Positions 55,762 to 63,379 of a stretch of 64,000 bases of DNA are shown piece after piece. Numbering within the stretch: the first letter of the stretch is position 1; each line of letters starts with the position of its first letter. The stretch is from JACDAN01 sp963834825 (GTDB lineage: Bacteria; Actinomycetota; Thermoleophilia; Gaiellales; Gaiellaceae), in assembly GCA_963834825.1 (NCBI GenBank), contig CAWICZ010000014.1:310001-374000 (forward strand). Direction: 5' to 3'. The position numbers and the translations under genes were made by a program. The notes below the pieces were generated by a model. It was not told the origin of the DNA and searched no databases. It saw only the letters and a list, made by a program, of their open reading frames with translations.

Positions 55762-58311
55762 TTGCTTCAGTGGTTTCGGCGCAAAAAGCGCCCTTCCGAG
55801 CCTGAGCCCGCCCAGGAGCGGGCCGAACCAGACCAACCAGCAGTAACGACCGAGCCCGCCGAGGCGGGCGAACCGACCGAGACCAAGAAACGCCGTCGTC
55901 GCGGCAGCCGCGGCGGCCGCAACCGGCGCAAAGCTGCGGACAAGCCCGAGCGCACCGCCGAGCCCGAGCGACCGCTCCGTGCCGAGGCGAAGCCGAAGTC
56001 GAAGCGCTCCGACCGAGACGGAGGCCGATCGCCTGCCCGCACGAGCAGGCGCCGGATCGCGACTCCGCGCACGCTTCCTCCGCCCGCCAAGCGTGAGCTG
56101 CTCGTCTCCGTCGACGTCGGCGAGCAGCGGGTCGCCGTGCTCGAGGACGGCAAGGTCGCCGAGGTGTATCTCGAGCGCGACGAGAGCCGGTCGATCGCCG
56201 GAAACATCTACAAGGGGACCGTCGACAATGTCCTGCCAGGGATGGAGGCCGCGTTCGTGGAGATCGGCCTGGAGAAGAACGGGTTCCTCTACGTCGACGA
56301 GATCGTCACGCCAGAGCTCGAGGGTCGCAGGCACGGACGGAAGATCCAGGATCTCCTGAGCCGCGGCGAGGAGCTGCTCGTCCAGGCCGTCAAGGATCCG
56401 ATGAAATCGAAGGGCGCGCGACTGACGACCGAGATCTCGCTGCCGGGCCGCTTCGTCGTCTACGTCCCGAGCGGCGAGGGGTTCGGCGTCTCACGGCGCT
56501 TGCCCGACGAGGAGCGCGCACGACTTCGCGACATCATCAAGGACGTCGGCCCGAAGAAGGGGAGCGTGATCGTCCGCACGGCGGCCGAGGGCGCCTCGGC
56601 CGAGGACATCGAGCGCGACATCGACTTCCTGGAGCGGCTCTGGAAGGAGATCCAGGACCGCGCGAAGGCCGTCGACGTGCCGGCTCTCGTCTACCAGGAG
56701 GCGGAACTCCCGCTCCGCGTGATCCGCGACCTGTTCACCGCCGACTACGAGCGCGCGATCGTCGACCACGACCGAACCTACAAGCGCATCGTCGGCTACC
56801 TGAAGAAGACTTCGCCCTCGATGGCCGAGCGGGTGCTCAAGCACTCCGGCAAGACGTCGCTGTTCGAGGATTTCGGCGTCGAGGACGAGATCCAATCGAC
56901 GCTGTCGCGGCGGGTCGACCTGCCCTCGGGCGGCTACCTCATCTTCGACTACGCCGAGGCGTTCACTGTCATCGACGTGAATACCGGCCGCTTCGTCGGC
57001 TCGCGGTCGCGCTCGTCCGGCCAGCGCCTCGAGGACACGATCACGAAGAACAACCTCGAGGCGGTCAAGGAGGTCGTCCGCCAACTTCGGCTGCGCGACA
57101 TCGGCGGGATCATCGTCATCGACTTCATCGACATGGCGAACCCCCGGAACCGGGCCACGGTCGAGGACGCCCTCAAGACCGAGCTCGAGCGCGACCGGAC
57201 GAAGACCTACGTCGTCGAGATCTCACCGCTCGGGCTCGTCGAGATGACCCGTCAGAACGTCGCGCACGGGCCGCGCGAGATCCTCACGAAGCGGTGTCCG
57301 ACCTGCGACGGCGACGGCATCGTCGTCTCGGAGACCTCGGCTGCCGTCGAGGCTGAACGGAAGCTGCGCGCTCTCGCCGCCGGCTCACGGACAGGTGCTT
57401 TCCGTGTCGAGCTCAACGCGCACGTCGCGGCGATCCTGATCGGCCCGGGTGCGGCGCGCCTCACAGCGATCGAGGAGCGGACGCGGCGGCGGTTCTTCAT
57501 CGTCGGCAAGGAGGGCGTACCGGCGGACCACTTCGAGGTCCTCGAGCGCGGTTCCGTGGCGAAGCTTCAGCCGCAAGCCCCGGTCGAGGAGGGCCAGGAG
57601 CGGCAGCTCAAGCTCGTCGAGGTCGGGCTGCACGATTCGTCGGCGGGGGTGGCGAAGGACGGCGACTTCACGATTGCCGTCGCCGGCGCAGCCGGCCTGG
57701 TCGGCAAGCGCATCAAGGCTCGGATCACGCGGGTCCTCGACGGAATCGCCTACGCCGAGCCGATCGCAGGCGCGGCCGCGGTCGAGCCTCCGATCACTGC
57801 TGAGGCGCAGGCCGAGAAGCCGACGCGCGCGCGTCGCTCGCGCGCGGCCAAGAAGCCCGAGGAGAAGCCGAAGCCGAAGGCGGAGAAGCAAGCCGCCCCC
57901 GCGGCCGTCGTCGAGCCCGAGCCGGTCGAGGAGGAGGATGAGGAGGAGGAGGTTGCCGAGCCCGCAACCGCCGAGGCGCCGGCCGAAGACGGGCAGCCGA
58001 AGCGCAAGAAGACCCGACGTGGCTCCCGAGGAGGCCGGAGGCGGAAGAAGAAGCCGGCGGCGGCTGCGGCGGCCGGTGCGGCCGAGTCGGAAGCACAGCC
58101 GATCGACAACGGCCAGCCCGAGTCGGCACCGGTGCTGATCCACGTCCCCGATCCCGAGCTGGGTACGGCGGCTACGGACGGCGAAGCGGCCGGCGACGAG
58201 CAGCCGAAGCGCAAGAAGACGCGGCGCGGCTCTCGTGGCGGCCGTCGGCGGAAGAAGAAGCCGGCCTCCGTGGCCGACACGGCTAAAAGCGAAAAGCCGC
58301 TGGTAGACTGA
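55762..58311 (+). CDS. rng: ribonuclease E/G family endoribonuclease with three RGSRGG arms
   Basis: 849 residues. The conserved core runs from ELLVSVDVGEQRVAVLEDGK. An S1 domain follows (NIYKGTVDNVLPGMEAAFVEIG), then the catalytic metal site FDYAEAFTVIDVNTGRFVGS, the DFIDM stretch with the second Asp, and the zinc-link CPTCDGDG. The N-terminal extension carries RRRRGSRGGRNRRK, and the C-terminal tail holds two copies of KRKKTRRGSRGGRRRKKK (nucleotides ~57998-58063 and ~58201-58262) separated by acidic/Ala-rich linker. These resemble RNA- or membrane-tethering arginine-rich arms. The start is TTG 55762 with AAAGGA upstream. Confidence 0.94.
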   Translation: MLQWFRRKKRPSEPEPAQERAEPDQPAVTTEPAEAGEPTETKKRRRRGSRGGRNRRKAADKPERTAEPERPLRAEAKPKSKRSDRDGGRSPARTSRRRIATPRTLPPPAKRELLVSVDVGEQRVAVLEDGKVAEVYLERDESRSIAGNIYKGTVDNVLPGMEAAFVEIGLEKNGFLYVDEIVTPELEGRRHGRKIQDLLSRGEELLVQAVKDPMKSKGARLTTEISLPGRFVVYVPSGEGFGVSRRLPDEERARLRDIIKDVGPKKGSVIVRTAAEGASAEDIERDIDFLERLWKEIQDRAKAVDVPALVYQEAELPLRVIRDLFTADYERAIVDHDRTYKRIVGYLKKTSPSMAERVLKHSGKTSLFEDFGVEDEIQSTLSRRVDLPSGGYLIFDYAEAFTVIDVNTGRFVGSRSRSSGQRLEDTITKNNLEAVKEVVRQLRLRDIGGIIVIDFIDMANPRNRATVEDALKTELERDRTKTYVVEISPLGLVEMTRQNVAHGPREILTKRCPTCDGDGIVVSETSAAVEAERKLRALAAGSRTGAFRVELNAHVAAILIGPGAARLTAIEERTRRRFFIVGKEGVPADHFEVLERGSVAKLQPQAPVEEGQERQLKLVEVGLHDSSAGVAKDGDFTIAVAGAAGLVGKRIKARITRVLDGIAYAEPIAGAAAVEPPITAEAQAEKPTRARRSRAAKKPEEKPKPKAEKQAAPAAVVEPEPVEEEDEEEEVAEPATAEAPAEDGQPKRKKTRRGSRGGRRRKKKPAAAAAAGAAESEAQPIDNGQPESAPVLIHVPDPELGTAATDGEAAGDEQPKRKKTRRGSRGGRRRKKKPASVADTAKSEKPLVD

Positions 58312-58316
58312 GTTTT

Positions 58317-58338
58317 GCGCGGGTCAGCCCGCGCTTTT
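58317..58338 (+). terminator. hairpin plus T-run immediately before rplU
   Basis: Perfect 7-bp stem GCGCGGG / CCCGCGC with loop TCAG (58317-58334), followed by TTTT, two bases before the rplU ATG. It is a textbook intrinsic-terminator shape, but the next gene starts right after it and there is no Shine-Dalgarno sequence between. TAGACT at 58304-58309 would start a transcript at the foot of this hairpin, so it may be an L21 leader element instead. Confidence 0.55.
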
Positions 58339-58340
58339 CA

Positions 58341-58745
58341 ATGGCCGGTTACGCGATCATCAAGCTCGGTGGGAAGCAGTACGTCGTCCGCGAGGGCGAG
58401 AAGCTGCTCGTGGACCGCCTTCGCCTGGACGAGAACAAGACGTTCAAGCCCGACGTGATCTTCGAAGGCGGTGACGGCAAGGCGGAGCTCTCGCCCAAAG
58501 GCCAGCCGGTGACGGCGAAGGTCCTCGCGCACGTCCAGGGCGAGAAGATCCGGATCGGCAAGTACCGCCGCCGGACCGGTTACCGCCGACACACAGGCTT
58601 CCGCAGCAAGCTGACCCAGATCCAGATCGAGTCGATCGGAGCCAAGCCGGCGACTCGGACTCGGGGGGCCTCTGCTACAACGTCCGGGTCCGAGACAACG
58701 AAGACGGCAGCGAAGCCGAAGGCTTCGGCGCCCCGAAAGGCGTAG
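58341..58745 (+). CDS. rplU: 50S ribosomal protein L21 with C-terminal extension
   Basis: 134 residues. The first ~100 are a standard L21 (YAIIKLGGKQYVVREGEKLLVDRL; KIRIGKYRRRTGYRRHTGFR). The last ~30 are a Thr/Ala/Lys-rich extension (TSGSETTKTAAKPKASAPRK) absent in most bacteria. Start codon lies seven bases after a hairpin and lacks a ribosome-binding site. It is followed by rpmA after four bases. Confidence 0.96.
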   Translation: MAGYAIIKLGGKQYVVREGEKLLVDRLRLDENKTFKPDVIFEGGDGKAELSPKGQPVTAKVLAHVQGEKIRIGKYRRRTGYRRHTGFRSKLTQIQIESIGAKPATRTRGASATTSGSETTKTAAKPKASAPRKA

Positions 58746-58749
58746 CGAG

Positions 58750-59010
58750 ATGGCACACAAGAAGGGACTGGGTTCTTCCCGCAACGGGCGCGACTCGCAG
58801 GCGCAGCGCCTTGGAGTGAAGATCTACGACGGCCAGGACGTTCGTGCCGGGATGATCCTGGTGCGCCAGCGCGGCACACGGTTCCGTCCGGGGCCGGGCG
58901 CCGGACTGGGCCGTGACGACACGATCTTCGCGATGCGCGACGGCAAGGTCGAGTTCCGCCGCAGCGGCGAGCGCAGGACTGTCGCCGTCAGCGGCGCCGA
59001 GAGCTCGTAA
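58750..59010 (+). CDS. rpmA: 50S ribosomal protein L27
   Basis: 86 residues. The N-terminus AHKKGLGSSRNGRDSQAQRLGVK is typical of L27 without a cleaved prepeptide; VRAGMILVRQRGTRFRPGPGAG follows. Usual partner of rplU. Confidence 0.97.
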   Translation: MAHKKGLGSSRNGRDSQAQRLGVKIYDGQDVRAGMILVRQRGTRFRPGPGAGLGRDDTIFAMRDGKVEFRRSGERRTVAVSGAESS

Positions 59011-59022
59011 CGCAGCATTCCG

Positions 59023-60210
59023 ATGTTCCACGACCGGGCCCGCATCCATGTGCAGGCCGGGCGAGGAGGCCACGGCGCGCTCAGCTTCCGGCGTGAGAAG
59101 TACGTGCCGAAGGGCGGGCCGGACGGCGGGGACGGAGGACGCGGCGGGGACGTCGTCCTCGTCGCCGACCATGACCTCCGCGATCTCGGCAAGTTCCAGG
59201 CGCCGCGCACCTACGCGGCTCCGAAGGGCGGGCAGGGACAGGGGGCCGGGAAGCACGGAGCCGACGGGGCGGACGTCGAGCTGCGAGTCCCGGTCGGGAC
59301 GCAGGTGTTCGACGACGAAGAGCGCCTGATCGCAGACCTGGCCGCGCGGGACGCCCGGGTCGTCGCGGCGCGCGGCGGCTCCGGTGGCCGCGGCAACCGG
59401 CGGTTCGCGACGCCGACGCGCCGTGCCCCGCGCTTCGCCGAGGTCGGCATGCCCGGCGAGCAGGCCGAGCTCGAGCTGCGGTTGAAGCTGCTCGCCGATG
59501 CCGCGCTGGTCGGTCATCCCAATGCGGGCAAGTCCTCGCTTCTGCGCCGGATCTCGAACGCGAGACCGAAGGTCGCGGAGTACCCGTTCACGACGCTCTC
59601 GCCCGTGCTCGGGACCGTCGAGGCGCCGGACGGCAGGCAGCTGATCGTCGCGGACGTCCCCGGCCTGATCGAAGGCGCGAGCGAAGGGATCGGGCTCGGG
59701 CACGAGTTCCTCGCGCACCTCGAGCGCGCCCGCCTGCTCGTCCACGTGATCGACGCAGCCGAGGGAGATCCGGCCGAGCGCTTCGCCACGATCGACCGCG
59801 AGCTCGGCGCCTACGGCGCAGGGCTCGACCAGCTGCCGCAGATCGTCGTTCTCAACAAGATCGACATCGCGCGCGACGCCGTTTTCTCGCCGGACGATCC
59901 GAGGGTGCTCCGGACGGTGCGGACCTCGGCGGCGACGGGCGAGGGCATCGACGACCTCAAGGGAGCGCTCTTCGAGCTCTGCCCCGCCGAAGTCGAACAG
60001 AGCCCCGCCGAGGAGGACGGCATCGTCGACTTCCTCGACTACCGGCCGCGCGCGAAGGGTGCGCCCGCGTACCGGATTTTCAGGACCGACCGCGGCTTTC
60101 GCGTCATGGGAGCGATCCCGGAGCGAGCGGAGCTGGAGGAGGCGCTGCGCGCGGCGGGTGCGAAGACCGGGGCGGAGGTCGAGGTCGGCGACGAGACGCT
60201 GACGCTGTGA
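59023..60210 (+). CDS. obg: Obg GTPase (50S assembly, CgtA)
   Basis: 395 residues. The glycine-rich Obg fold at 1-155 (QAGRGGHGALSFRREK; GGPDGGDGGRGGDVVL) precedes a GTPase domain with P-loop GHPNAGKS at 164-171, DVPGLIEGAS (G3) and NKIDIA (G4). A C-terminal OCT domain (YRIFRTDRGFRVMG ... VGDETLTL) follows. It overlaps nadD by four bases (GTGA). Confidence 0.97.
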   Translation: MFHDRARIHVQAGRGGHGALSFRREKYVPKGGPDGGDGGRGGDVVLVADHDLRDLGKFQAPRTYAAPKGGQGQGAGKHGADGADVELRVPVGTQVFDDEERLIADLAARDARVVAARGGSGGRGNRRFATPTRRAPRFAEVGMPGEQAELELRLKLLADAALVGHPNAGKSSLLRRISNARPKVAEYPFTTLSPVLGTVEAPDGRQLIVADVPGLIEGASEGIGLGHEFLAHLERARLLVHVIDAAEGDPAERFATIDRELGAYGAGLDQLPQIVVLNKIDIARDAVFSPDDPRVLRTVRTSAATGEGIDDLKGALFELCPAEVEQSPAEEDGIVDFLDYRPRAKGAPAYRIFRTDRGFRVMGAIPERAELEEALRAAGAKTGAEVEVGDETLTL

Positions 60211-60746
60211 GGACGGCGATCCTCGGTGGCGCGTTCGACCCGCCGCACCTGGGTCATGTCGCGCTGGCAGAGGGGGCGCTGAGCGGGCTCGGCGCCGACC
60301 GGCTGCTCGTGCTGGTCGTCGAGAGGCCCGGCCATAGGCAGACCGTGCTCGATGCCGAGACTCGGCTCGAGTTGGCCCGCCTCGCGTTCGCGAACGTCGC
60401 GAACACCGAGGTTCGCCTCGACGACCATGCCTACACGGTCGACTTCCTCCGCGACGAGCGGCCGGAGAACGCCGTCTTCGTCATCGGTGCGGACCAGTGG
60501 TCCGCCTTCGACACGTGGAAGGAGCCTCGGGAGGTCCGGAAGCTGATCCCGTTGGCGGTAGCTGCACGGCCCGGCGAGCGTGCGCCTGAAGGCGACGTCG
60601 AGGTTTTCGAGATCGACGAGCAACCGGTCTCTTCGAATGAAATCCGCCAACGAATCGCCCGCGGGGAGCCGATTGACGACCTGGTTCCCGCGGCGGTCGC
60701 GCAAGAGATCGGGCGGCGGCGTCTGTACGGCGGAACGCCGGGCTAG
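60207..60746 (+). CDS. nadD: nicotinate-mononucleotide adenylyltransferase
   Basis: 179 residues. Nucleotidyl-transferase motif ILGGAFDPPHLGHVALAE with the HxGH signature, VIGADQWSAF, and the C-terminal PVSSNEIRQRIARG. Makes deamido-NAD. The GTG start is in the obg overlap. Its TAG stop forms the start of the rsfS -10 element. Confidence 0.95.
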   Translation: MRTAILGGAFDPPHLGHVALAEGALSGLGADRLLVLVVERPGHRQTVLDAETRLELARLAFANVANTEVRLDDHAYTVDFLRDERPENAVFVIGADQWSAFDTWKEPREVRKLIPLAVAARPGERAPEGDVEVFEIDEQPVSSNEIRQRIARGEPIDDLVPAAVAQEIGRRRLYGGTPG

Positions 60747-60749
60747 AAT
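60744..60749 (+). promoter_or_regulatory. -10 element (TAGAAT) of rsfS, fused to the nadD stop codon
   Basis: TAGAAT begins with the TAG stop of nadD. It would yield a ~26-base leader containing AAAGGA (60767-60772) before the CTG start of rsfS. Confidence 0.45.
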
Positions 60750-60782
60750 GCGGGGCAGACGACTGGAAAGGATTCTTCCCGA

Positions 60783-61139
60783 CTGACCTCGCTCGAACAA
60801 GCTCGCCTCATCGCCGGCATCGCTCAGGAGAAGCTGGCGGAGGACGTCGTCATCCTCGACCTGCGGCCGGTCTGTGCGTATACGGACTTCTTCGTCCTCT
60901 GCACCGGGCGCAATCCGCGCCAGACAAAGGCGATCGCCGATGAGGTGCGGGAGCGGCTGAAGGCAGACCACAAGCTCAGGCCGCGCTCCGTCGAAGGTGC
61001 GAACCAGGGGGACTGGATCCTCGCCGACTACCTCGACGTCGTCCTTCACGTCTTCACGCCCGACACCCGTGGCTACTACGGCCTCGAGGAGCTCTGGGGC
61101 GACATGCCCTCCGTCGAGCTCGACGCGGCGACGGCCTAG
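60783..61139 (+). CDS. rsfS: ribosomal silencing factor RsfS, CTG start proposed
   Basis: 118 residues. TSLEQARLIAGIAQEKLAED, VVILDLRPVCAYTDFFVLCTG, RQTKAIADEV, GDWILADYLDVVLHVFTP and RGYYGLEELWGD are the RsfS/DUF143 blocks; it binds L14 and blocks subunit joining in starvation. Upstream of the conserved N-terminus the only possible initiator after the in-frame TAG (60744) is CTG 60783, with AAAGGA ten bases before it. The first internal conventional codons would remove core strands. Confidence 0.9.
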   Translation: MTSLEQARLIAGIAQEKLAEDVVILDLRPVCAYTDFFVLCTGRNPRQTKAIADEVRERLKADHKLRPRSVEGANQGDWILADYLDVVLHVFTPDTRGYYGLEELWGDMPSVELDAATA

Positions 61140-61171
61140 TCGTCCGACCGGACAACTAGCATTCGTTGTCA

Positions 61172-61684
61172 ATGCTGACGACGGATCAGAAGGGCGCCAT
61201 CGCGGAAATGGGGATCGCTTGGCACGCGACCAGGCTTGGAGTCGATGTCTACAAGCCTGTTGCAGAGGGTGGACGCTGCGATCTGATCTTCGACTTCGAT
61301 CGACGTCTGTGGCGCGTGCAATGCAAGTGGGCTAGTCGGTACGGTGATGTCCTCATCGTTCGGTGCTACTCGGCTAGACGGGCTCGAGAAGGCTTTCGCC
61401 GACGGCTCTACACACCCGATGAAGTCGATGCCTTTGCGGCGTACAGTGCGGAACTCGATCGGTGTTTCTTCTTGTCGCTGGAGCGCTTTCGTGGACGGGC
61501 CAATATCCAGCTTCGGCTCGCTCCATCGCGAAACAATCAGCGTCTGGGCATCAACTGGGCGGATGAGTACGACTTCGTCGCTACACTCACGAATCACGGG
61601 GCCATAGCTCAGTTGGGAGAGCGTCTGGATGGCATCCAGAAGGTCGCCGGTTCGAGCCCGGCTGGCTCCACTCTCTCAACGTAG
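61172..61684 (+). CDS. PD-(D/E)XK (PDDEXK_5, I-SspI-like) endonuclease-like protein running into tRNA-Ala
   Basis: 170 residues from ATG 61172 (TTG 61166 possible). The fold is visible in DQKGAIAEMGIAWHATRLGV with Glu12, then GRCDLIFDFDRRLWRVQCKW, where Asp37 and Gln50-x-Lys52 form the PD-(D/Q)xK site. This resembles the group-I-intron homing endonuclease family of I-SspI, but there is no intron here. After WADEYDF (~140) the frame continues without stop through the whole tRNA-Ala gene to TAG 61684, so the last ~25 residues are tRNA sequence in translation. It could be a free-standing homing endonuclease or a host protein derived from one. Confidence 0.75.
   Translation: MLTTDQKGAIAEMGIAWHATRLGVDVYKPVAEGGRCDLIFDFDRRLWRVQCKWASRYGDVLIVRCYSARRAREGFRRRLYTPDEVDAFAAYSAELDRCFFLSLERFRGRANIQLRLAPSRNNQRLGINWADEYDFVATLTNHGAIAQLGERLDGIQKVAGSSPAGSTLST
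61598..61670 (+). tRNA. tRNA-Ala (GGC)
   Basis: Acceptor GGGGCCA pairs with TGGCTCC (one G-T); anticodon stem TCTGG/CCAGA with loop ATGGCAT (GGC); T-arm GCCGG/CCGGC. 73 nt, no full CCA. It lies wholly within the 3' end of the endonuclease-like reading frame; TACACT at 61582-61587 is its likely -10. Confidence 0.95.
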
Positions 61685-61687
61685 GAT
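61682..61687 (+). promoter_or_regulatory. leaderless -10 element (TAGGAT) of adh
   Basis: TAGGAT, six bases, GTG 61694. TAG is also the stop of the endonuclease-like frame. Identical hexamer and spacing to fabI. Confidence 0.5.
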
Positions 61688-61693
61688 CGCCAC

Positions 61694-62806
61694 GTGAAGG
61701 TGAGGGCGGCAGTGCTCGAGGAGTTCGGCCGGCCGCTCGTGGTCCAGGACGTTGAGCTTGCGGAGCCGAAGGCGGGCGAGGTGCTCGTCCGGCTCGAGGC
61801 CTGCGGGGTCTGCCACACCGATCTCTACACGGCGTCCGGTGCGGACCCGACGGGCTACACCGACTGCGTGCTCGGACACGAGGGCGCCGGCGTGGTCGAG
61901 GCCGTGGGGCCCGACGCGACTCTGGTGGCGCCCGGCGACCACGTTGTCACCCTGTTCGCGCCGGAGTGCGGCGAGTGCCTCCACTGCCTCGATCCGCGGA
62001 CGAACCGGTGCGTGGCGATCCGCGACCAGCAGGGGCTCGGCTTCCTGCCGGACGGGACGACACGCTTCGCGCGCACCGGCGGTGAGCCGCTCCGGCACTT
62101 CATGGGCACCTCGACCTTCGCGGGCTACACCGTCGCGCCCGAGATCGCCCTCGCAAAGGTGAGCCCCGACGCGCCGCTGACGGCCTGCGCGCCGTTCGCC
62201 TGCGGGCTCTCGACCGGCATCGGTGCAGCGCTCTACACGGCCAAGGTCTCGTCAGGCTCGACCTGCGTCGTCTTCGGTTGCGGCCTGGTGGGCCTGGGAG
62301 CGCTGATCGGCTGTCGGCTCGCCGGCGCCGACCGGATCGTCGCGATCGACCTGTCCGAAGACCGCCTCCAGGAAGCGCGCCGCCACGGCGCCACCGATAC
62401 GCGCGTGGCGGCGGACGACACCGTCGACTGGATCCGATCGGAGACCGGCGGCTTCGGCGCCGACTACACGTTCGAGGCGACCGGCAACGTGCGCGTGATG
62501 CAGCAGGCCGTCGAGGCCGCGCGGGAGGCCTGGGGCCTCGCGACGATGATCGGCGTCGCCGGCAAGGGGGAGACGCTCGACGTCGTCCCGCGGTTCCTGA
62601 TCACCGGCCGCCGTGTCGCCGGGTCCTCGTTCGGAGGCGTCAAGGGCCGGACGCAGGTGCCGCAGCTCGTCGACCGGTGGCTCGCGGGCGAATTCGACGC
62701 GGAAGCGCTGGTGACCAGCACGATCGCCCTGGAGGACGTGAATCAGGCCTTCGGCGCAATGGAGCGCCAGGAAGGCATTCGCACCGTGATCACGTCCTTC
62801 GCCTGA
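61694..62806 (+). CDS. zinc-dependent alcohol dehydrogenase, class III-like
   Basis: 370 residues of the medium-chain dehydrogenase family. Catalytic zinc site CGVCHTDLY and GHEGAGVVEAVG; structural zinc loop with four cysteines CGECLHCLDPRTNRC. The Rossmann motif is VFGCGLVGLGALIGCRLAG, followed by ATG-type core and ITGRRVAGSSFGGVKGRTQVP. It is closest in style to class III (thiol-adduct formaldehyde) dehydrogenases; whether it uses glutathione, mycothiol or simple alcohols is not decidable. Leaderless GTG start. Confidence 0.9.
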   Translation: MKVRAAVLEEFGRPLVVQDVELAEPKAGEVLVRLEACGVCHTDLYTASGADPTGYTDCVLGHEGAGVVEAVGPDATLVAPGDHVVTLFAPECGECLHCLDPRTNRCVAIRDQQGLGFLPDGTTRFARTGGEPLRHFMGTSTFAGYTVAPEIALAKVSPDAPLTACAPFACGLSTGIGAALYTAKVSSGSTCVVFGCGLVGLGALIGCRLAGADRIVAIDLSEDRLQEARRHGATDTRVAADDTVDWIRSETGGFGADYTFEATGNVRVMQQAVEAAREAWGLATMIGVAGKGETLDVVPRFLITGRRVAGSSFGGVKGRTQVPQLVDRWLAGEFDAEALVTSTIALEDVNQAFGAMERQEGIRTVITSFA

Positions 62807-62819
62807 GCGTCAGGCAACC

Positions 62820-62825
62820 TACAAT
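62820..62825 (+). promoter_or_regulatory. leaderless -10 element (TACAAT)
   Basis: TACAAT, six bases, GTG 62832. Strongest match to a consensus -10 among the N6 set. Confidence 0.55.
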
Positions 62826-62831
62826 GCGGCC

Positions 62832-63071
62832 GTGGTCGAGATCGTCTTCCTGATGCTCGTCCTCAAGCTGCCGATCCTGTACTTGATCGGGGTCGTCTGG
62901 TGGGCGGTCCGGGCCGAGCCGGATCCTCCCGAGCCCGCCCCGCTGCTCGTTCCCGCCGGCGACGAACCGCCGGAGCGTCACCGCCGGCCCGGCCCGCGCC
63001 GGCCGCAGCGTGGGGGGCCGCATGATCGCGGGCGCGCGCCGCAGAGAGCAGCGCGCCGGGCTCTACGGTGA
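62832..63071 (+). CDS. small membrane protein with proline/arginine-rich tail
   Basis: 79 residues: one membrane helix (IVFLMLVLKLPILYLIGVVWW) followed by a long Pro/Arg-rich cytoplasmic tail. No family recognised. Leaderless GTG start after TACAAT. Four-base overlap with the next gene (GTGA). Confidence 0.65.
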   Translation: MVEIVFLMLVLKLPILYLIGVVWWAVRAEPDPPEPAPLLVPAGDEPPERHRRPGPRRPQRGGPHDRGRAPQRAARRALR

Positions 63072-63331
63072 GCACCGTCCCGGCGACAACGAGGGATCGG
63101 CCGGCCGACACCGTCGCGGGCTTCCTGGCCGCGATCGCCATGGTCGGTGGGCTGATCGCCGTCGTCGAACGCCCGGTGCTGATCGGCCTGTTCTCGATCT
63201 TCGTCGGGTTCCTCGCCGCCGCGCTCGCTGACCGAAACCAGCGCCTCGCGGCCGCCGGGGTCGCGATCGCCTCGCTCGGGTGGCTCGCCGGGATGATCGT
63301 CCACGTCATCACGTCCCGTCCGCTCTGGTAA
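63068..63331 (+). CDS. small membrane protein, three helices
   Basis: 87 residues with three hydrophobic stretches (AGFLAAIAMVGGLIAVV; VLIGLFSIFVGFLAAALA; LAAAGVAIASLGWLAGMIVHVI). Starts in the overlap with the preceding small membrane protein, so the two are likely partners. Function unknown. Confidence 0.65.
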   Translation: MSTVPATTRDRPADTVAGFLAAIAMVGGLIAVVERPVLIGLFSIFVGFLAAALADRNQRLAAAGVAIASLGWLAGMIVHVITSRPLW

Positions 63332-63379
63332 CGGCCGCTCCGACAGGGGAAACGCCCCTGCTACAAAGAACACAGCAAC

